From positions 372,001 to 436,000 of the forward strand of contig QFPO01000005.1 in NCBI GenBank assembly GCA_003241385.1: a stretch of 64,000 nt of DNA, in the 5' to 3' direction. Below are positions 56,701 to 64,000 of this stretch, piece by piece. A program made the translations under genes and the position numbers. Below the pieces are notes generated by a model, which did no database searches, was not told where the DNA came from, and saw only the letters and a list, made by a program, of their open reading frames with translations. Numbering within the stretch: position 1 is the first letter of the stretch; each line of letters opens with the position of its first letter. This stretch comes from Rhodanobacter denitrificans. GTDB taxonomy: Bacteria; Pseudomonadota; Gammaproteobacteria; Xanthomonadales; Rhodanobacteraceae.

Positions 56701-57882
56701 GCAGTCGGTGCCGCTGCCGCTGCCGAACGCGAGATTGCCGGTGCTGGTGTTCGACAGCGAGATCGAGCCGCAGCTGTCGCTCATGCGGAAGTAGCGGCCG
56801 TTCAACGTGGAACTGGCGGTGCCGCCGCTGTAGTCGTAGACGCCGTCGGTGTCGGTGATCTTGCTGCCGTTGTTGGTGACCGCCGTGAACGGAAACGGCA
56901 CGACCAGCTCCGGATCGGTATTGGTCGTCGCGTAGACACCGCCGCTGACGGTCGCGTCGACGTAGACGTTCAGATCGCGCACGTCGATCAGGCGGCCGCT
57001 GTGCGCATCGGTCAGCACCTGCCAGGTCGACGGGTTGCCCTCGACGCGGAACACATGGCGCCAGGCCAGCACGTGGCGGTAGCCGCCGCCGCGCACGCCG
57101 GCGTAGGCATCGCCGGGGGCCTCGCCGTCGGGACGGGTCGGGTAGATCGCCAGCGTGCCGGCCTCGACGGTCTCGGCCAGACGCGTGCCGGCCGGAAAGC
57201 CGAGCGCATGCCAGGCCGCCGCGAACGCCGCGTCGCGCGTCAGCGACGGCCGCGCGTCGATCGCGACGTCGGCGATGCGCTCGGCACCGAACTGCACGAC
57301 GTTGCCGTGCGCGATGCGCACGAAGACGAACGCGCCGTCGACGCGGACGCCCTGGTGGTATTGCGCGTACTCGAGAAACCAGCGCGGGTTGCCGTCGCCG
57401 AACGCGACCGAGCGCTCCTCGTCCAGACGCAGGTCCAGGCCGTGCGTGCCGAGCAGGTCGGCGACCTCGCCGACGAAGCGCAGGCCCTCGGCGGCGACGC
57501 GGTCGCGATCGAGCGCGGCGGCCGCGGCGACGCCGAACGCGGCCGGCGCCAGCGCGTTGCCGCGGCCCGGGATCAAGGCGATGCCGCTGCCCTGGATCAG
57601 GTTCGGGCGATCGCCGCGCGTATCCCAGCGCACTTCCCAGTCGTGGCCGTAGCGCTGCGAGAACGTGGCCAGCCGCGACTGTAGCTGCGCATCGCGCGCC
57701 GCATCGAGGCCGAGCGAAGGCGTGACGTCGAGCGCGGCGTCGTGGACCTGGAGCGCCGGCACGCGGTAGGCGGCTTCGGAGGCCGGATCGGCCTGGGAGG
57801 GGTCGTACGGCTGGATCGCCGGAACGGGCAGCGCGACGAACGCCAGCAGCGCGGCGATCGCGGCCATGGATATGCGGAGCAT
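53719..57882 (-). CDS. Large secreted zinc metalloprotease with P-domain and tandem C-terminal repeats; two internal compensating frameshifts
   Basis: 1387 residues as read. Signal peptide (ISMAAIAALLAFVALPVPA), a propeptide-like region to about residue 320, and a zinc protease core with HEWGHGLDSNTGG near residue 475 and a downstream Glu (GSGEAVGD). Then a Cys-containing segment, an Ig/Big-like module (VTPPTQAVCAGSAAS onward), a fibronectin-III module (TPANGATAVASPVTLTWSAV), a proprotein-convertase P-domain (LAGVRLHIRSTHTYPGDLKF) and four copies of an 85-residue repeat (SGLAGSGLTLRLNGGAPLAI). It ends DRLFADDFEADGG. Between about 54358 and 54121 the reading frame is wrong: the second and third repeats lack 41 and 16 bp, and frame is regained after the second gap. 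The protease part is unaffected. A signal peptide and a secretin at 1 bp suggest type II secretion; this is inference. Confidence 0.78.
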   Translation of the reverse strand: MLRISMAAIAALLAFVALPVPAIQPYDPSQADPASEAAYRVPALQVHDAALDVTPSLGLDAARDAQLQSRLATFSQRYGHDWEVRWDTRGDRPNLIQGSGIALIPGRGNALAPAAFGVAAAAALDRDRVAAEGLRFVGEVADLLGTHGLDLRLDEERSVAFGDGNPRWFLEYAQYHQGVRVDGAFVFVRIAHGNVVQFGAERIADVAIDARPSLTRDAAFAAAWHALGFPAGTRLAETVEAGTLAIYPTRPDGEAPGDAYAGVRGGGYRHVLAWRHVFRVEGNPSTWQVLTDAHSGRLIDVRDLNVYVDATVSGGVYATTNTDPELVVPFPFTAVTNNGSKITDTDGVYDYSGGTASSTLNGRYFRMSDSCGSISLSNTSTGNLAFGSGSGTDCATPGIGGAGNTHASRSGFYHLTRINEKARAILPSNTWLQSTVTANMNLNQTCNAYWSGGTLNFFKSGGGCSNTGEIAAVFLHEWGHGLDSNTGGAANEYGSGEAVGDTFAFLETRDSCIGPNFRPGGLCHNCTSCTGVRDVGDFSLLGTRTLATPANVTASSGINCGAYIGLTGVACPYVASNGSAYRGPMGYEGHCESYIASSANWDLTHMLVDAHGEEAGWQQMDQIWYASLTPSKSAYQVQSGGQCNPSATVNGCGATNWYTVFIAADDDDGNLANGTPNACRIWDAFNAHGIACGTRPACTAGTPDFSLGVTPPTQAVCAGSAASYTIQIGAQSGFSNPVSLAASGLPGAATASFSPNPVAPGASSTLTVTTGASTPAGSHTITIAGSASGSSGHSAQATLTVSTALSAAPTLLTPANGATAVASPVTLTWSAVAGATAYTVEIATDAGFGTIVTSAPGITGTSYIAPSLNPGTTYYWRVRASNGCGNGPLSSVSSFATASLACIEPALAIPDANASGVNSTISVSDASVLAGVRLHIRSTHTYPGDLKFTLSRNGTSVLAIDRPGVPASTFGCGTPNIDVVLDDAAANPVENACAGSAPGIAGTLRPNNPLDSAFAGQAFAGTWTLNVSDNASGDTGSLTRWCLEPTFAAPTSYTVGGSVSGLAGSGLTLRLNGGAPLAIGGNGSFTFPTPLAGGSTYAVTVEDQPAGPSQTCTVSGGSGTVGSGNVTSVAVTCTTRTFPVGGMVSGLAGSGLTLRLNGGAPLAIGSNGAFTFPTQAERPQPDLHGHRRQRHGRRRRGHEHRRRLHDADIPGRRHGQRPARQRADAATQRRRAAGDRRQRCLHVPDPGRQRRRLCRPSGPSQTCTVTAGSGTVGDGAVTNIAVACTTRTFSVGGTVSGLLGQGFTLRLNGGAPLAIGSDGAFTFPTVVASGGSYAVTVGAQPTGPAQTCTITGDSGTVAAADVTDVAVVCRTDVTDRLFADDFEADGG
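53842..54764 (-). repeat. Tandem 255-bp repeat, two units internally shortened
   Basis: The marker GGTCTG (plus strand) recurs at 53842, 54097, 54336 and 54550: spacings 255, 239 and 214 bp. The full unit is 85 codons. The unit after 54097 lacks 16 bp and the unit after 54336 lacks 41 bp, both within the segment just after CTCGGCCTG. Neighbouring units are close to identical over long runs, giving good substrate for slippage or for mis-assembly. Confidence 0.85.
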
Positions 57883-58038
57883 CGGAGGTCTTCCCCTGGA
57901 GTTGGGCAGCCTCGCCGCTTCGGTTCCCCGTGCGGGCCGGCTGCAAAGCCCGCGAACCCTACGAAGCGACCGGTCGATTATGGACCAGGCCGAGCCGTCG
58001 TACTCACGGCGGCCGGCTTTTCGTGCGGCCGCGGCCGG

Positions 58039-58773
58039 TCAGGCGGTCGCGACCGGTGCCGCGGCGGCCTGACCGGCGATCAGGCCGACCGCCTCGGGAA
58101 TGCCGCGCGCATCGCCGATCTGGACCACGCGCGCATCGTCGGCCGAGAACGTCGTGTCGGTCTCCAGCGACCAGGTCGAGTGGTACGGCATGTAGATGCC
58201 CCAGCCGCCGAGCGTCACGACCGGCTCGATGTCCGAACGCAGCGAGTTGCCGACCATCGCGAACGCGGCCGGCGTGCTGCCGCATTCGCGCAGCACGCGT
58301 GTATAGGCCGCCGGGTCCTTCTCGGTGACGATCTCGATGCGGTGGAACAGGTCGCCGAGTCCCGAGCGTGCGACCTTGGCCTGCTGATGGATCAGGTCGC
58401 CCTTGGTGATCAGCACGACGCGATAGCGCGCGGCGACCGCCTCGACCGCCGCGCGGATGCCCGGCAGCAGTTCGACCGGATGCGCGAGCACCTCCTTGCA
58501 GAGGCCGACCAGGCGGTGCAGGTCGGCGGCGCCGATGCGGCCGCAGGTGATGTCGTAGGCGGCCTCGATCATCGACAGCGTCATGCCCTTGGCGCCGTAG
58601 CCGAACAGTGCGATGTTGCCGGCCTCGATCGCCAGCAGCCGCTCGTGCACGCGCGCATCGGCGAGGTCGACGTAGGCGCCGACGATGCGCTCGAACTCGG
58701 CCTGGGCCGCATCGTAGTAGTCCTGGCTGTGCCAGAGCGTGTCGTCGCCGTCGAATCCAATCAGTTCGAGCAT
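58039..58773 (-). CDS. HAD-superfamily hydrolase
   Basis: 244 residues, cytoplasmic phosphatase-type. Motif I GFDGDDTLWHSQ (nucleophile Asp8), motif II/III VLITKGDLIHQQAKVA with Thr and Lys, and motif IV AMVGNSLRSDIEPVVTLGGW. A helical cap lies between residues 20 and 95. The family often dephosphorylates sugar or nucleotide phosphates; substrate unknown. The start at 58773 follows murD2 by 155 bp on the same strand. Confidence 0.88.
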   Translation of the reverse strand: MLELIGFDGDDTLWHSQDYYDAAQAEFERIVGAYVDLADARVHERLLAIEAGNIALFGYGAKGMTLSMIEAAYDITCGRIGAADLHRLVGLCKEVLAHPVELLPGIRAAVEAVAARYRVVLITKGDLIHQQAKVARSGLGDLFHRIEIVTEKDPAAYTRVLRECGSTPAAFAMVGNSLRSDIEPVVTLGGWGIYMPYHSTWSLETDTTFSADDARVVQIGDARGIPEAVGLIAGQAAAAPVATA

Positions 58774-58928
58774 CGGTCTTTCATCGGTCTCGTGCGCGGT
58801 CGCGCAGACGGTGATTGTACGCGCCTGCTGCGGCAGGCCTGCGTCGGCCGTGCCGGTCGACCGCCATTCGGCACCGGCCGCGGCGCGCCTCGCGCGATCG
58901 GCGCGGATGCGGACGCGGCGATGCGGGC

Positions 58929-60323
58929 TCAGGCGATGCCGAGGCCTTCGATCGATCCGATCGCGTCCGGATCGAAACCGGCCAGCGTCGCGAATGCGCG
59001 GCCGCGTTCGGCATAGTCGCGGAACTGGTCGAAGCTCGGCGCACCGGGCGACAGCACGATCGTGCCGCCGGGCGGCGTGCACGCGCGCGCGGCCGCGACC
59101 GCGTCGGCGAGCCGTGCGACCACCTGTAGCTGGTAGGTGCCGCCGGTCTCGCGCAGCACCGCACCGATCCGCGCGGCGTTGGCGCCGTTGACGACGATCG
59201 CGTGCGGCGGCCGCAGCCGTACCGCCTGCGCGAACGGCTGCCAGTCCAGACCGCGTTCGTGACCGCCGACGATCAGGGTCGCGCGCGCGGCATCGGCGAC
59301 GCTGCCGAGCGCCTCGAGCGCCGCCTGCGGCGTCGTCGCGATGCTGTCGTCGACGTAGCGCAGGCCGTCGCGTTCGCCGAGCCACTGCAGCCGGTGTGGC
59401 AGCGGGCGGAACCCGGACAGTGCCGCCGCGGCGGCCACGGCGTCCTCGCCGGCCGCCTCGATCGCGGCCAGCGCGGCGCAGGCATTGAGCACGTTGTGCG
59501 GACCCGGCAGCGCCAGCGCCGCGCGCGCTGCGACTTCGCCGCCGCCGCGGGCGATGCCGGCCTCGCTGGCATGCCAGCCCTCGGCCTGCGCGAACCGGCG
59601 CCGATCCGGATGGCGCTCGGTCAGCCGCAACAGCTCGGGCTGCAGCGCGTTGACGACGAGCACGCGCGCCGCGTCGGCCAGGCGCAGCTTGTCGGCGACG
59701 TAGCGCTCGCGGCTGCCGTGCCAGTCCAGGTGTTCCTCGTCGAGCCGCGTCACGACGCCGACCGCGAGCGGGCCGGCCTCGCCGGTCTGGAAGCTCGACA
59801 GTTCGATCACCCACCAGTCCGGCGGCTGCGCCGGATCGAGCAGTTCGAGCAGCGGCAGGCCGATGTTGCCGGCCAGCGCGACGCGGCGTCCGAGGCCGCG
59901 CAGCAGATGTGCGATCAGCGCGCTCGTCGTGCTCTTGCCCTTGGTGCCGGTGACCGCGATCACGCGCGCCTGCGGGTGCTCGGCGAACCACAGCGCGGTG
60001 CCCGACGTGAAGCGCGTGCCGTTGCGGCGCGCATCGAGCAGGTCCGGCAGCCAGGCGCTGATGCCGGGCGACTTGATCACGACGTCGAACGCCGACAGCA
60101 CGGCCGCATCGGGCGGCGCCGCCAGCCAGTCGAACGTGCCGGCCGGGCCGCCGCCGAACGCCGCGTCGAGGTCGGCCTGTGCCTGGATTCGTTCGGCCGC
60201 CGACGCGATCAGCGTCAGCGGCAGATCCGGCAGACGCCGCCGCAGCGCGATCAGGGCGGCGCGGCCTTCACGGCCGTAGCCCCAGATCGCGACGCGCAGG
60301 CCGGCCAGGTCGGCGATGCGCAT
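58929..60323 (-). CDS. murD2: UDP-N-acetylmuramoyl-L-alanine--L-glutamate ligase (MurD2)
   Basis: 464 residues, Mur-ligase fold. N-terminal AIWGYGREGRAALIAL, ATP motif VIAVTGTKGKSTTSALIAHL (about residues 119-138), NIGLPLLELL, LDEEHLDWHGSRERYVADK, GPHNVLNACAALAA, YVDDSIATTPQAALEAL and SPGAPSFDQFRDYAERG place it in the MurD group. Its gene lies 3 bp after murL, which is the arrangement described for Xanthomonas oryzae, where MurD2 adds L-Glu instead of D-Glu to UDP-MurNAc-L-Ala. The L-Glu specificity is inferred from that pairing. Whether a standard murD also exists elsewhere is not visible here. Confidence 0.9.
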   Translation of the reverse strand: MRIADLAGLRVAIWGYGREGRAALIALRRRLPDLPLTLIASAAERIQAQADLDAAFGGGPAGTFDWLAAPPDAAVLSAFDVVIKSPGISAWLPDLLDARRNGTRFTSGTALWFAEHPQARVIAVTGTKGKSTTSALIAHLLRGLGRRVALAGNIGLPLLELLDPAQPPDWWVIELSSFQTGEAGPLAVGVVTRLDEEHLDWHGSRERYVADKLRLADAARVLVVNALQPELLRLTERHPDRRRFAQAEGWHASEAGIARGGGEVAARAALALPGPHNVLNACAALAAIEAAGEDAVAAAAALSGFRPLPHRLQWLGERDGLRYVDDSIATTPQAALEALGSVADAARATLIVGGHERGLDWQPFAQAVRLRPPHAIVVNGANAARIGAVLRETGGTYQLQVVARLADAVAAARACTPPGGTIVLSPGAPSFDQFRDYAERGRAFATLAGFDPDAIGSIEGLGIA

Positions 60324-60326
60324 GGC

Positions 60327-61664
60327 TCAGCCGCGCTCGACCCAGGCGGCCAGGCGCGCCGGAATCCGGTGCTCGCCGGCCGGCGCCAGCAGCGGCGCCA
60401 GCGTAAGGTCCTCGCCAGTGAGCTGCGGCCGGATCTCGCTCGCGAAGCGCTCGACCAGCGCGTCCTCGCGCCATTCGGCGCGACCGGCCAGGAACGCCAT
60501 CGCCGCGCGCGATTCGCGGCCTTCGCCGACGCATTCGAACGGCTTGTGATCGCGGTACTCGAGCAGGGCGTCGAAGCCGGGCGCCAGCGCCGGCTGGTCG
60601 AGCAGATTGGCGCCGAAGATGCCGAGCAGGCGCGGCTTGGGCATGAACGGCGCCAGCGCCAGGAACACGAAATGACACTTCGGGCACTGCCCGCACCAGC
60701 GGTCGGCCGGCTTGGGCCCGAGGATGCGGAAGTTGCGGTTGCAGCTGGAGAACACCGTGTCGTAGCGGTTCTCGCGCGCGAAGCGCTCGGCGACCGCCAG
60801 TTCCGAGAGCGGCCGCAGCAGCGAGTAGTAACGCAGGTCCGCCGCGACCAGGGCCTGCACGCGATCGGCGAACGCATGCTCGAACGCCCAGCTCTTGCTC
60901 CACTGGTGGTTGACCGGCTGGCCTTCGTATTCGAGCGTCGCGCTCGAGGCCGAGCGTTCGTTCGAGAACGCGATCGCGTCGTAGCCGTAGAGGATCGCCG
61001 CGACGACGAGGATCGCCGAGTTGATCGCGGTCACCGGCACGTGGCCGTTCCAGGCGCCGGCCCGGTTGTAGTCGAACAGCAGCGGCGAGACCTGGCGCGT
61101 GACGTTGAGCGTCGGCAGGCCGGTCCGCGCCGCGCAGGCCTCGATCAGCGGCGAGGTGCCGATCCAGGTCGCGGTGGCGGCCTCGCCGGCGCGCCTGAAG
61201 ATCTCGACGCTGACCAGCGAGTCCTTGCCGCCGCCGATCGGCACCAGGCTGCGCGCCGGCAGGCCGAGCGGCGGCGCCGCCGGTGCCGCCTCGCGATCGG
61301 CCGGAAACGCGATGCGGCCGCCGAGGTCCAGGCGGTTGTGCCAGGCGAATTCGCCGAGGCCGTGCCGGTACAGCGCGTCGAGGAAGGCCGCGGTTGGCGC
61401 GTCCGGCAGCCGGCCCTCGATCCGCATCTGCGGCGGCACGCCGGCCTTGTAGTAGCTGACGCCGGCGACCCAGTGCAGCAGGTCGAGCGCGCGCTCGAAC
61501 GCCGCGCGCCGCTCGGCGGCCGGCTCCGGCGCGCCCGGAAAGCCGATCCGCTCGACCAGCTCCGGGCCGTCGTCGAATGCGTAGCGCAGGCGCACCTCGC
61601 CGTCGACGTAGTCGCGGCCGATGAAGCGGAACGCGCGCGCGGCGCGCGGATCGGGCAGGCTCAA
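60327..61664 (-). CDS. murL: UDP-N-acetyl-alpha-D-muramoyl-L-alanyl-L-glutamate epimerase (MurL)
   Basis: 445 residues. Converts the L-Glu of UDP-MurNAc-L-Ala-L-Glu to D-Glu, replacing MurI glutamate racemase. Recognised by the PP-loop-like nucleotide motif LVPIGGGKDSLVSVEIFRRA (about residue 143), the following AFSNERSASSATLEYEGQPV, QWSKSWAFEHAFADRVQAL and a Cys cluster SSCNRNFRI...WCGQCPKCHFVFLAL near residue 315-325. The start is TTG 61664, supported by AGGAG 7 bases upstream. It lies 103 bp after lysAC and 3 bp before murD2. Confidence 0.92.
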   Translation of the reverse strand: MSLPDPRAARAFRFIGRDYVDGEVRLRYAFDDGPELVERIGFPGAPEPAAERRAAFERALDLLHWVAGVSYYKAGVPPQMRIEGRLPDAPTAAFLDALYRHGLGEFAWHNRLDLGGRIAFPADREAAPAAPPLGLPARSLVPIGGGKDSLVSVEIFRRAGEAATATWIGTSPLIEACAARTGLPTLNVTRQVSPLLFDYNRAGAWNGHVPVTAINSAILVVAAILYGYDAIAFSNERSASSATLEYEGQPVNHQWSKSWAFEHAFADRVQALVAADLRYYSLLRPLSELAVAERFARENRYDTVFSSCNRNFRILGPKPADRWCGQCPKCHFVFLALAPFMPKPRLLGIFGANLLDQPALAPGFDALLEYRDHKPFECVGEGRESRAAMAFLAGRAEWREDALVERFASEIRPQLTGEDLTLAPLLAPAGEHRIPARLAAWVERG

Positions 61665-61767
61665 GGCGAAACTCCTGGACGGACGGCGCCGGGTCGGAAT
61701 CCGGTGCGCGGCGAGTATCGGCGATCGCCTGCGCCGCCGACAGGATCGCGGCCGGCCGCGGCGGCGC

Positions 61768-64000
61768 TCACAGCACCTCCTCGGCCGCCGGCTCGCGCAG
61801 GTTGTAGTGCGAGCCCATGACCGCGCCGTAGGCGCCGGCTTCGGCGATCAGGATCACGTCGCCCTCGCGGCACGGCGGCAGGCGCCGGTTGTGGCCGAGC
61901 ACGTCGCCGGTCTCACAGATCGGACCGACCACCTGGACCAGGTCCGACGGCGGTTCGTCCAGACGCGTCAGATTGACGATCTCGTGCCAGGCCTCGTACA
62001 GCGCCGGGCGGATCAGCGAGTTCATGCCGGCATCGATGCCGACGTAGTGCACCTCGCCCTTGCGCTTGAGCTGGGTCACGCGGCCGAGCAGCACGCCGGC
62101 CTCGGCGACCAGATAGCGGCCCGGCTCCATCCACAGCTTGAACTGTGGATAGGCGCCGCGCACCTCGGCCAGCGTCGCGCCGAGTTCGGCCAGGTCGAGC
62201 GGCACGTCCTCGGGCCGCGACGGCACGCCGAGCCCGCCGCCGATGTCGAGGATCTCGATGCGGTTGAAGCGTTCGGCCAGGCTCGCCATCTGCGCGTAGA
62301 CGCCGCGCCAGTGGCCGGCGTCGAGAATGCCCGAACCCAGATGCGCATGCAGACCGACGATGCGCGCGCCATGGCGGCGCGCGTGCTCGCGGAACGTCTC
62401 GATCTGGTCCAGCGCGACGCCGAATTTCGACTGCGCGCCACCGGTCTTGACCTTGTCGTGATGGCCGCGGCCGCTGCCGAGATCGACGCGCAGCAGGATG
62501 TCCCGGTCGGCGAAGTCCGCACCCCATTCGACGATCGGATGCAGCGCGTCGAGCGTCACGCGCACGCCGGCCGCCAGGCCCGCGCGGTACTCCTCGCGCG
62601 GCGCGAAGTTCGGCGTGAACAGGATGCGCTCGGGCGGCAGCGCCGGCAGCGTGCGGCGCACGTGCTCGACCTCGGCCCACGACACGCATTCGAACGCGAA
62701 GCCTTCCTCGTACAGCGCCTGCAGGATCGCCGGGTGCGGATTGGCCTTGAGCGCGTAGTGCCAGCGGTCGACCGCGCCGAGTGCGCCGAGATCGCGCGCA
62801 TGCGCGCGGACCTCGTCGAGATCATAGGCGTAGCGCGGACTGCCGGCATCGGCGAGCGCGAGCAGCGCATCGCGCCGGCGCCGCCACCAGGCCGGCCGCG
62901 GCGCCGCGGCGGCGCCCTCGGCCAGCTCGCGCCAGCTCGGCCCGAACACGGCCGCATCGTCCACGCGCATCGCCTCGGCGCGGATCAGCAGCGCGTGCAG
63001 GCGCGGAATCAGCGCGTCGGCCAGGCCCTCGTCGACGACGAAGGTCAGATTGAGGTTGTTCGACGATTGCGAGATCAGGTGCACGTCGAGCGCGCCGAAC
63101 TCGGCCAGCACGGCCGAGAGCTTGTGCAGCATCGCGCGCATGCCGCGGCCGACCATCGTGATCGCCGCGCACGGTGCGATCACCTTGACGCGGCAGAACG
63201 ATTCCAGATCCGCGCACAGGCGCGCCAGCACGTCCGAGTCGAGCAGGTTGTCGGACGGATCGAGCGAGACCGTGACGTTGGTCTCCGACGAGCCGATCAG
63301 GTCCACCGACAGGCCGTGCGCCTTGAACGCGTCGAACACGTCGGCCAGGAAGCCGACCTGCTGCCACATGCTGATCGATTCCATCGATACCAGCGTGATG
63401 CCCTTGCGCGAGCTGATCGCCTTGACCGACGGCGCGGTCTGCACGGTGCTCCAGCCGATCGCGGTGCCGGGCAGCTCGGGCCGGTTGGTGTCCTTGATCA
63501 CCAGCGGCACGCGGACCTCGCGCAGCGGATGGATGCAGCGCGGATGCAGCACCTTGGCACCGGTGGTCGCGATCTCCTGCGCCTCGGCGTAGTCCAGGCG
63601 CGACAGCAGGCGCGCGTCGGGCACCTGGCGCGGATTGGCGCTGAACATGCCGGGCACGTCGGTCCAGATCTCGACCGTCTCGGCGCCGAGCACGGCGCCG
63701 AAGTACGCCGCCGAGGTGTCCGAGCCGCCGCGGCCGAGGATCGCGGTCGCGCCCTCGTCGTTGCGCGCGATGAAGCCCTGCGCGATGAATACGTCGCCGC
63801 GCGCGGCCAGTGCGGCCGCCGCGGCCGGGTCGGGCACCGCGTCGACCGACGCCGACAGCCAGCGGCCCCAGTCGCTCTGGTTCGGCAGCGGCCGGCAGCG
63901 CAGGTAGTCGCGCGAATCGATCCAGCGCGTCGGCAGGCCGCAGGCGTTCAGATACAGCCCGCCGAGCGTGCTCGACAGCAGCTCGCCGTGGGCGAGCAGT
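61768..64000 (-). CDS. lysAC: Bifunctional aspartate kinase/diaminopimelate decarboxylase, 5' truncated by the window edge
   Basis: 743 residues of frame visible; the start lies beyond 64000. The N-terminal part is aspartokinase (GRGGSDTSAAYFGAVLGA, IWTDVPGMFSANPRQVPDAR, TTGAKVLHPRCIHPL), with ACT regulatory segments (GITLVSMESISMWQQVGFLA, LDVHLISQSSNNLNL). After about a 40-residue linker comes PLP-dependent DAP decarboxylase (YAYDLDEVRAHARDLGALGA, WHYALKANPHPAIL with the PLP Lys, LRVDLGSGRGHHDKVKTGG, GLHAHLGSGILDAG, ILDIGGGLGVPS, GPICETGDVLG). Thus the first and last steps of lysine synthesis are in one protein, as in Xanthomonas relatives. Its product, and the DAP upstream, feed the peptidoglycan genes that follow. 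Confidence 0.95.
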   Translation of the reverse strand, partial: LLAHGELLSSTLGGLYLNACGLPTRWIDSRDYLRCRPLPNQSDWGRWLSASVDAVPDPAAAAALAARGDVFIAQGFIARNDEGATAILGRGGSDTSAAYFGAVLGAETVEIWTDVPGMFSANPRQVPDARLLSRLDYAEAQEIATTGAKVLHPRCIHPLREVRVPLVIKDTNRPELPGTAIGWSTVQTAPSVKAISSRKGITLVSMESISMWQQVGFLADVFDAFKAHGLSVDLIGSSETNVTVSLDPSDNLLDSDVLARLCADLESFCRVKVIAPCAAITMVGRGMRAMLHKLSAVLAEFGALDVHLISQSSNNLNLTFVVDEGLADALIPRLHALLIRAEAMRVDDAAVFGPSWRELAEGAAAAPRPAWWRRRRDALLALADAGSPRYAYDLDEVRAHARDLGALGAVDRWHYALKANPHPAILQALYEEGFAFECVSWAEVEHVRRTLPALPPERILFTPNFAPREEYRAGLAAGVRVTLDALHPIVEWGADFADRDILLRVDLGSGRGHHDKVKTGGAQSKFGVALDQIETFREHARRHGARIVGLHAHLGSGILDAGHWRGVYAQMASLAERFNRIEILDIGGGLGVPSRPEDVPLDLAELGATLAEVRGAYPQFKLWMEPGRYLVAEAGVLLGRVTQLKRKGEVHYVGIDAGMNSLIRPALYEAWHEIVNLTRLDEPPSDLVQVVGPICETGDVLGHNRRLPPCREGDVILIAEAGAYGAVMGSHYNLREPAAEEVL

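Overview
This is about 64 kb of high-GC, gene-dense chromosome. The gene content points to a gammaproteobacterium of the Xanthomonadales/Lysobacterales, probably near Lysobacter or the Rhodanobacteraceae. The case rests on several features: a gshB-tonB-yqgE-ruvX-pyrB block divergent from a Pil-Chp chemosensory operon, a fused aspartokinase/diaminopimelate decarboxylase, a MurD2/MurL pair, a pyrophosphate-dependent phosphofructokinase, a K+-independent H+-pyrophosphatase, and a GspD-type secretin at the left edge. I saw no rRNA, tRNA, CRISPR array, prophage or insertion sequence. The placement is by family resemblance from memory, not by a search.

Layout. 1-4.8 kb: 3' end of a type II secretion secretin, a small lipoprotein, and two exported proteins of unknown function, the first with codon use typical of high expression and a textbook terminator. 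4.9-8.9 kb: a parvulin-like chaperone/isomerase, then Wzm/Wzt-type polysaccharide export ABC genes and a methyltransferase with a C-terminal coiled coil, resembling a capped-glycan export module. 8.9-15.8 kb: SDR, Lon-N domain protein, mpl, short-type adk (all minus), then PPi-phosphofructokinase and an acyltransferase (plus), and a LysR regulator (minus). 16-20.6 kb: TIGR03032 protein, a sigma-region-4-like protein, an ABC-F ATPase and an acyltransferase-3 protein. 20.8-26.9 kb: hppA, a secreted prolyl oligopeptidase, a TonB-like protein, a 556-bp stretch without a gene, and a roadblock/LC7 protein. 27-29.9 kb: a small RIO-like kinase, an exported metallo-beta-lactamase-fold protein preceded by a perfect 26-bp palindrome, and octaprenyl diphosphate synthase.

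29.9-42.5 kb (all minus): a Pil-Chp twitching chemosensory operon read pilG-pilH-pilI-pilJ-chpA-chpB-chpC. It has a methylesterase (ChpB) but no PilK methyltransferase. 42.7-48.4 kb (plus): gshB-tonB, yqgE-ruvX-pyrB and a large lipoprotein. 48.5-51.4 kb (minus): a three-gene HlyD/ATPase/FtsX-like exporter. 51.6-53.6 kb (minus): an overlapping YbdK-like ligase and PuuD-like gamma-glutamyl hydrolase.

53.7-57.9 kb (minus): a large secreted zinc metalloprotease whose C-terminal 255-bp repeats carry two compensating frameshifting gaps (16 bp and 41 bp). 58.0-64 kb (minus): lysAC (cut by the right edge), murL, murD2 and a HAD phosphatase. Together lysAC, murL and murD2 supply DAP and D-glutamate for the peptidoglycan stem peptide through the L-Glu/epimerase route, and mpl at 10-12 kb recycles the resulting tripeptide.
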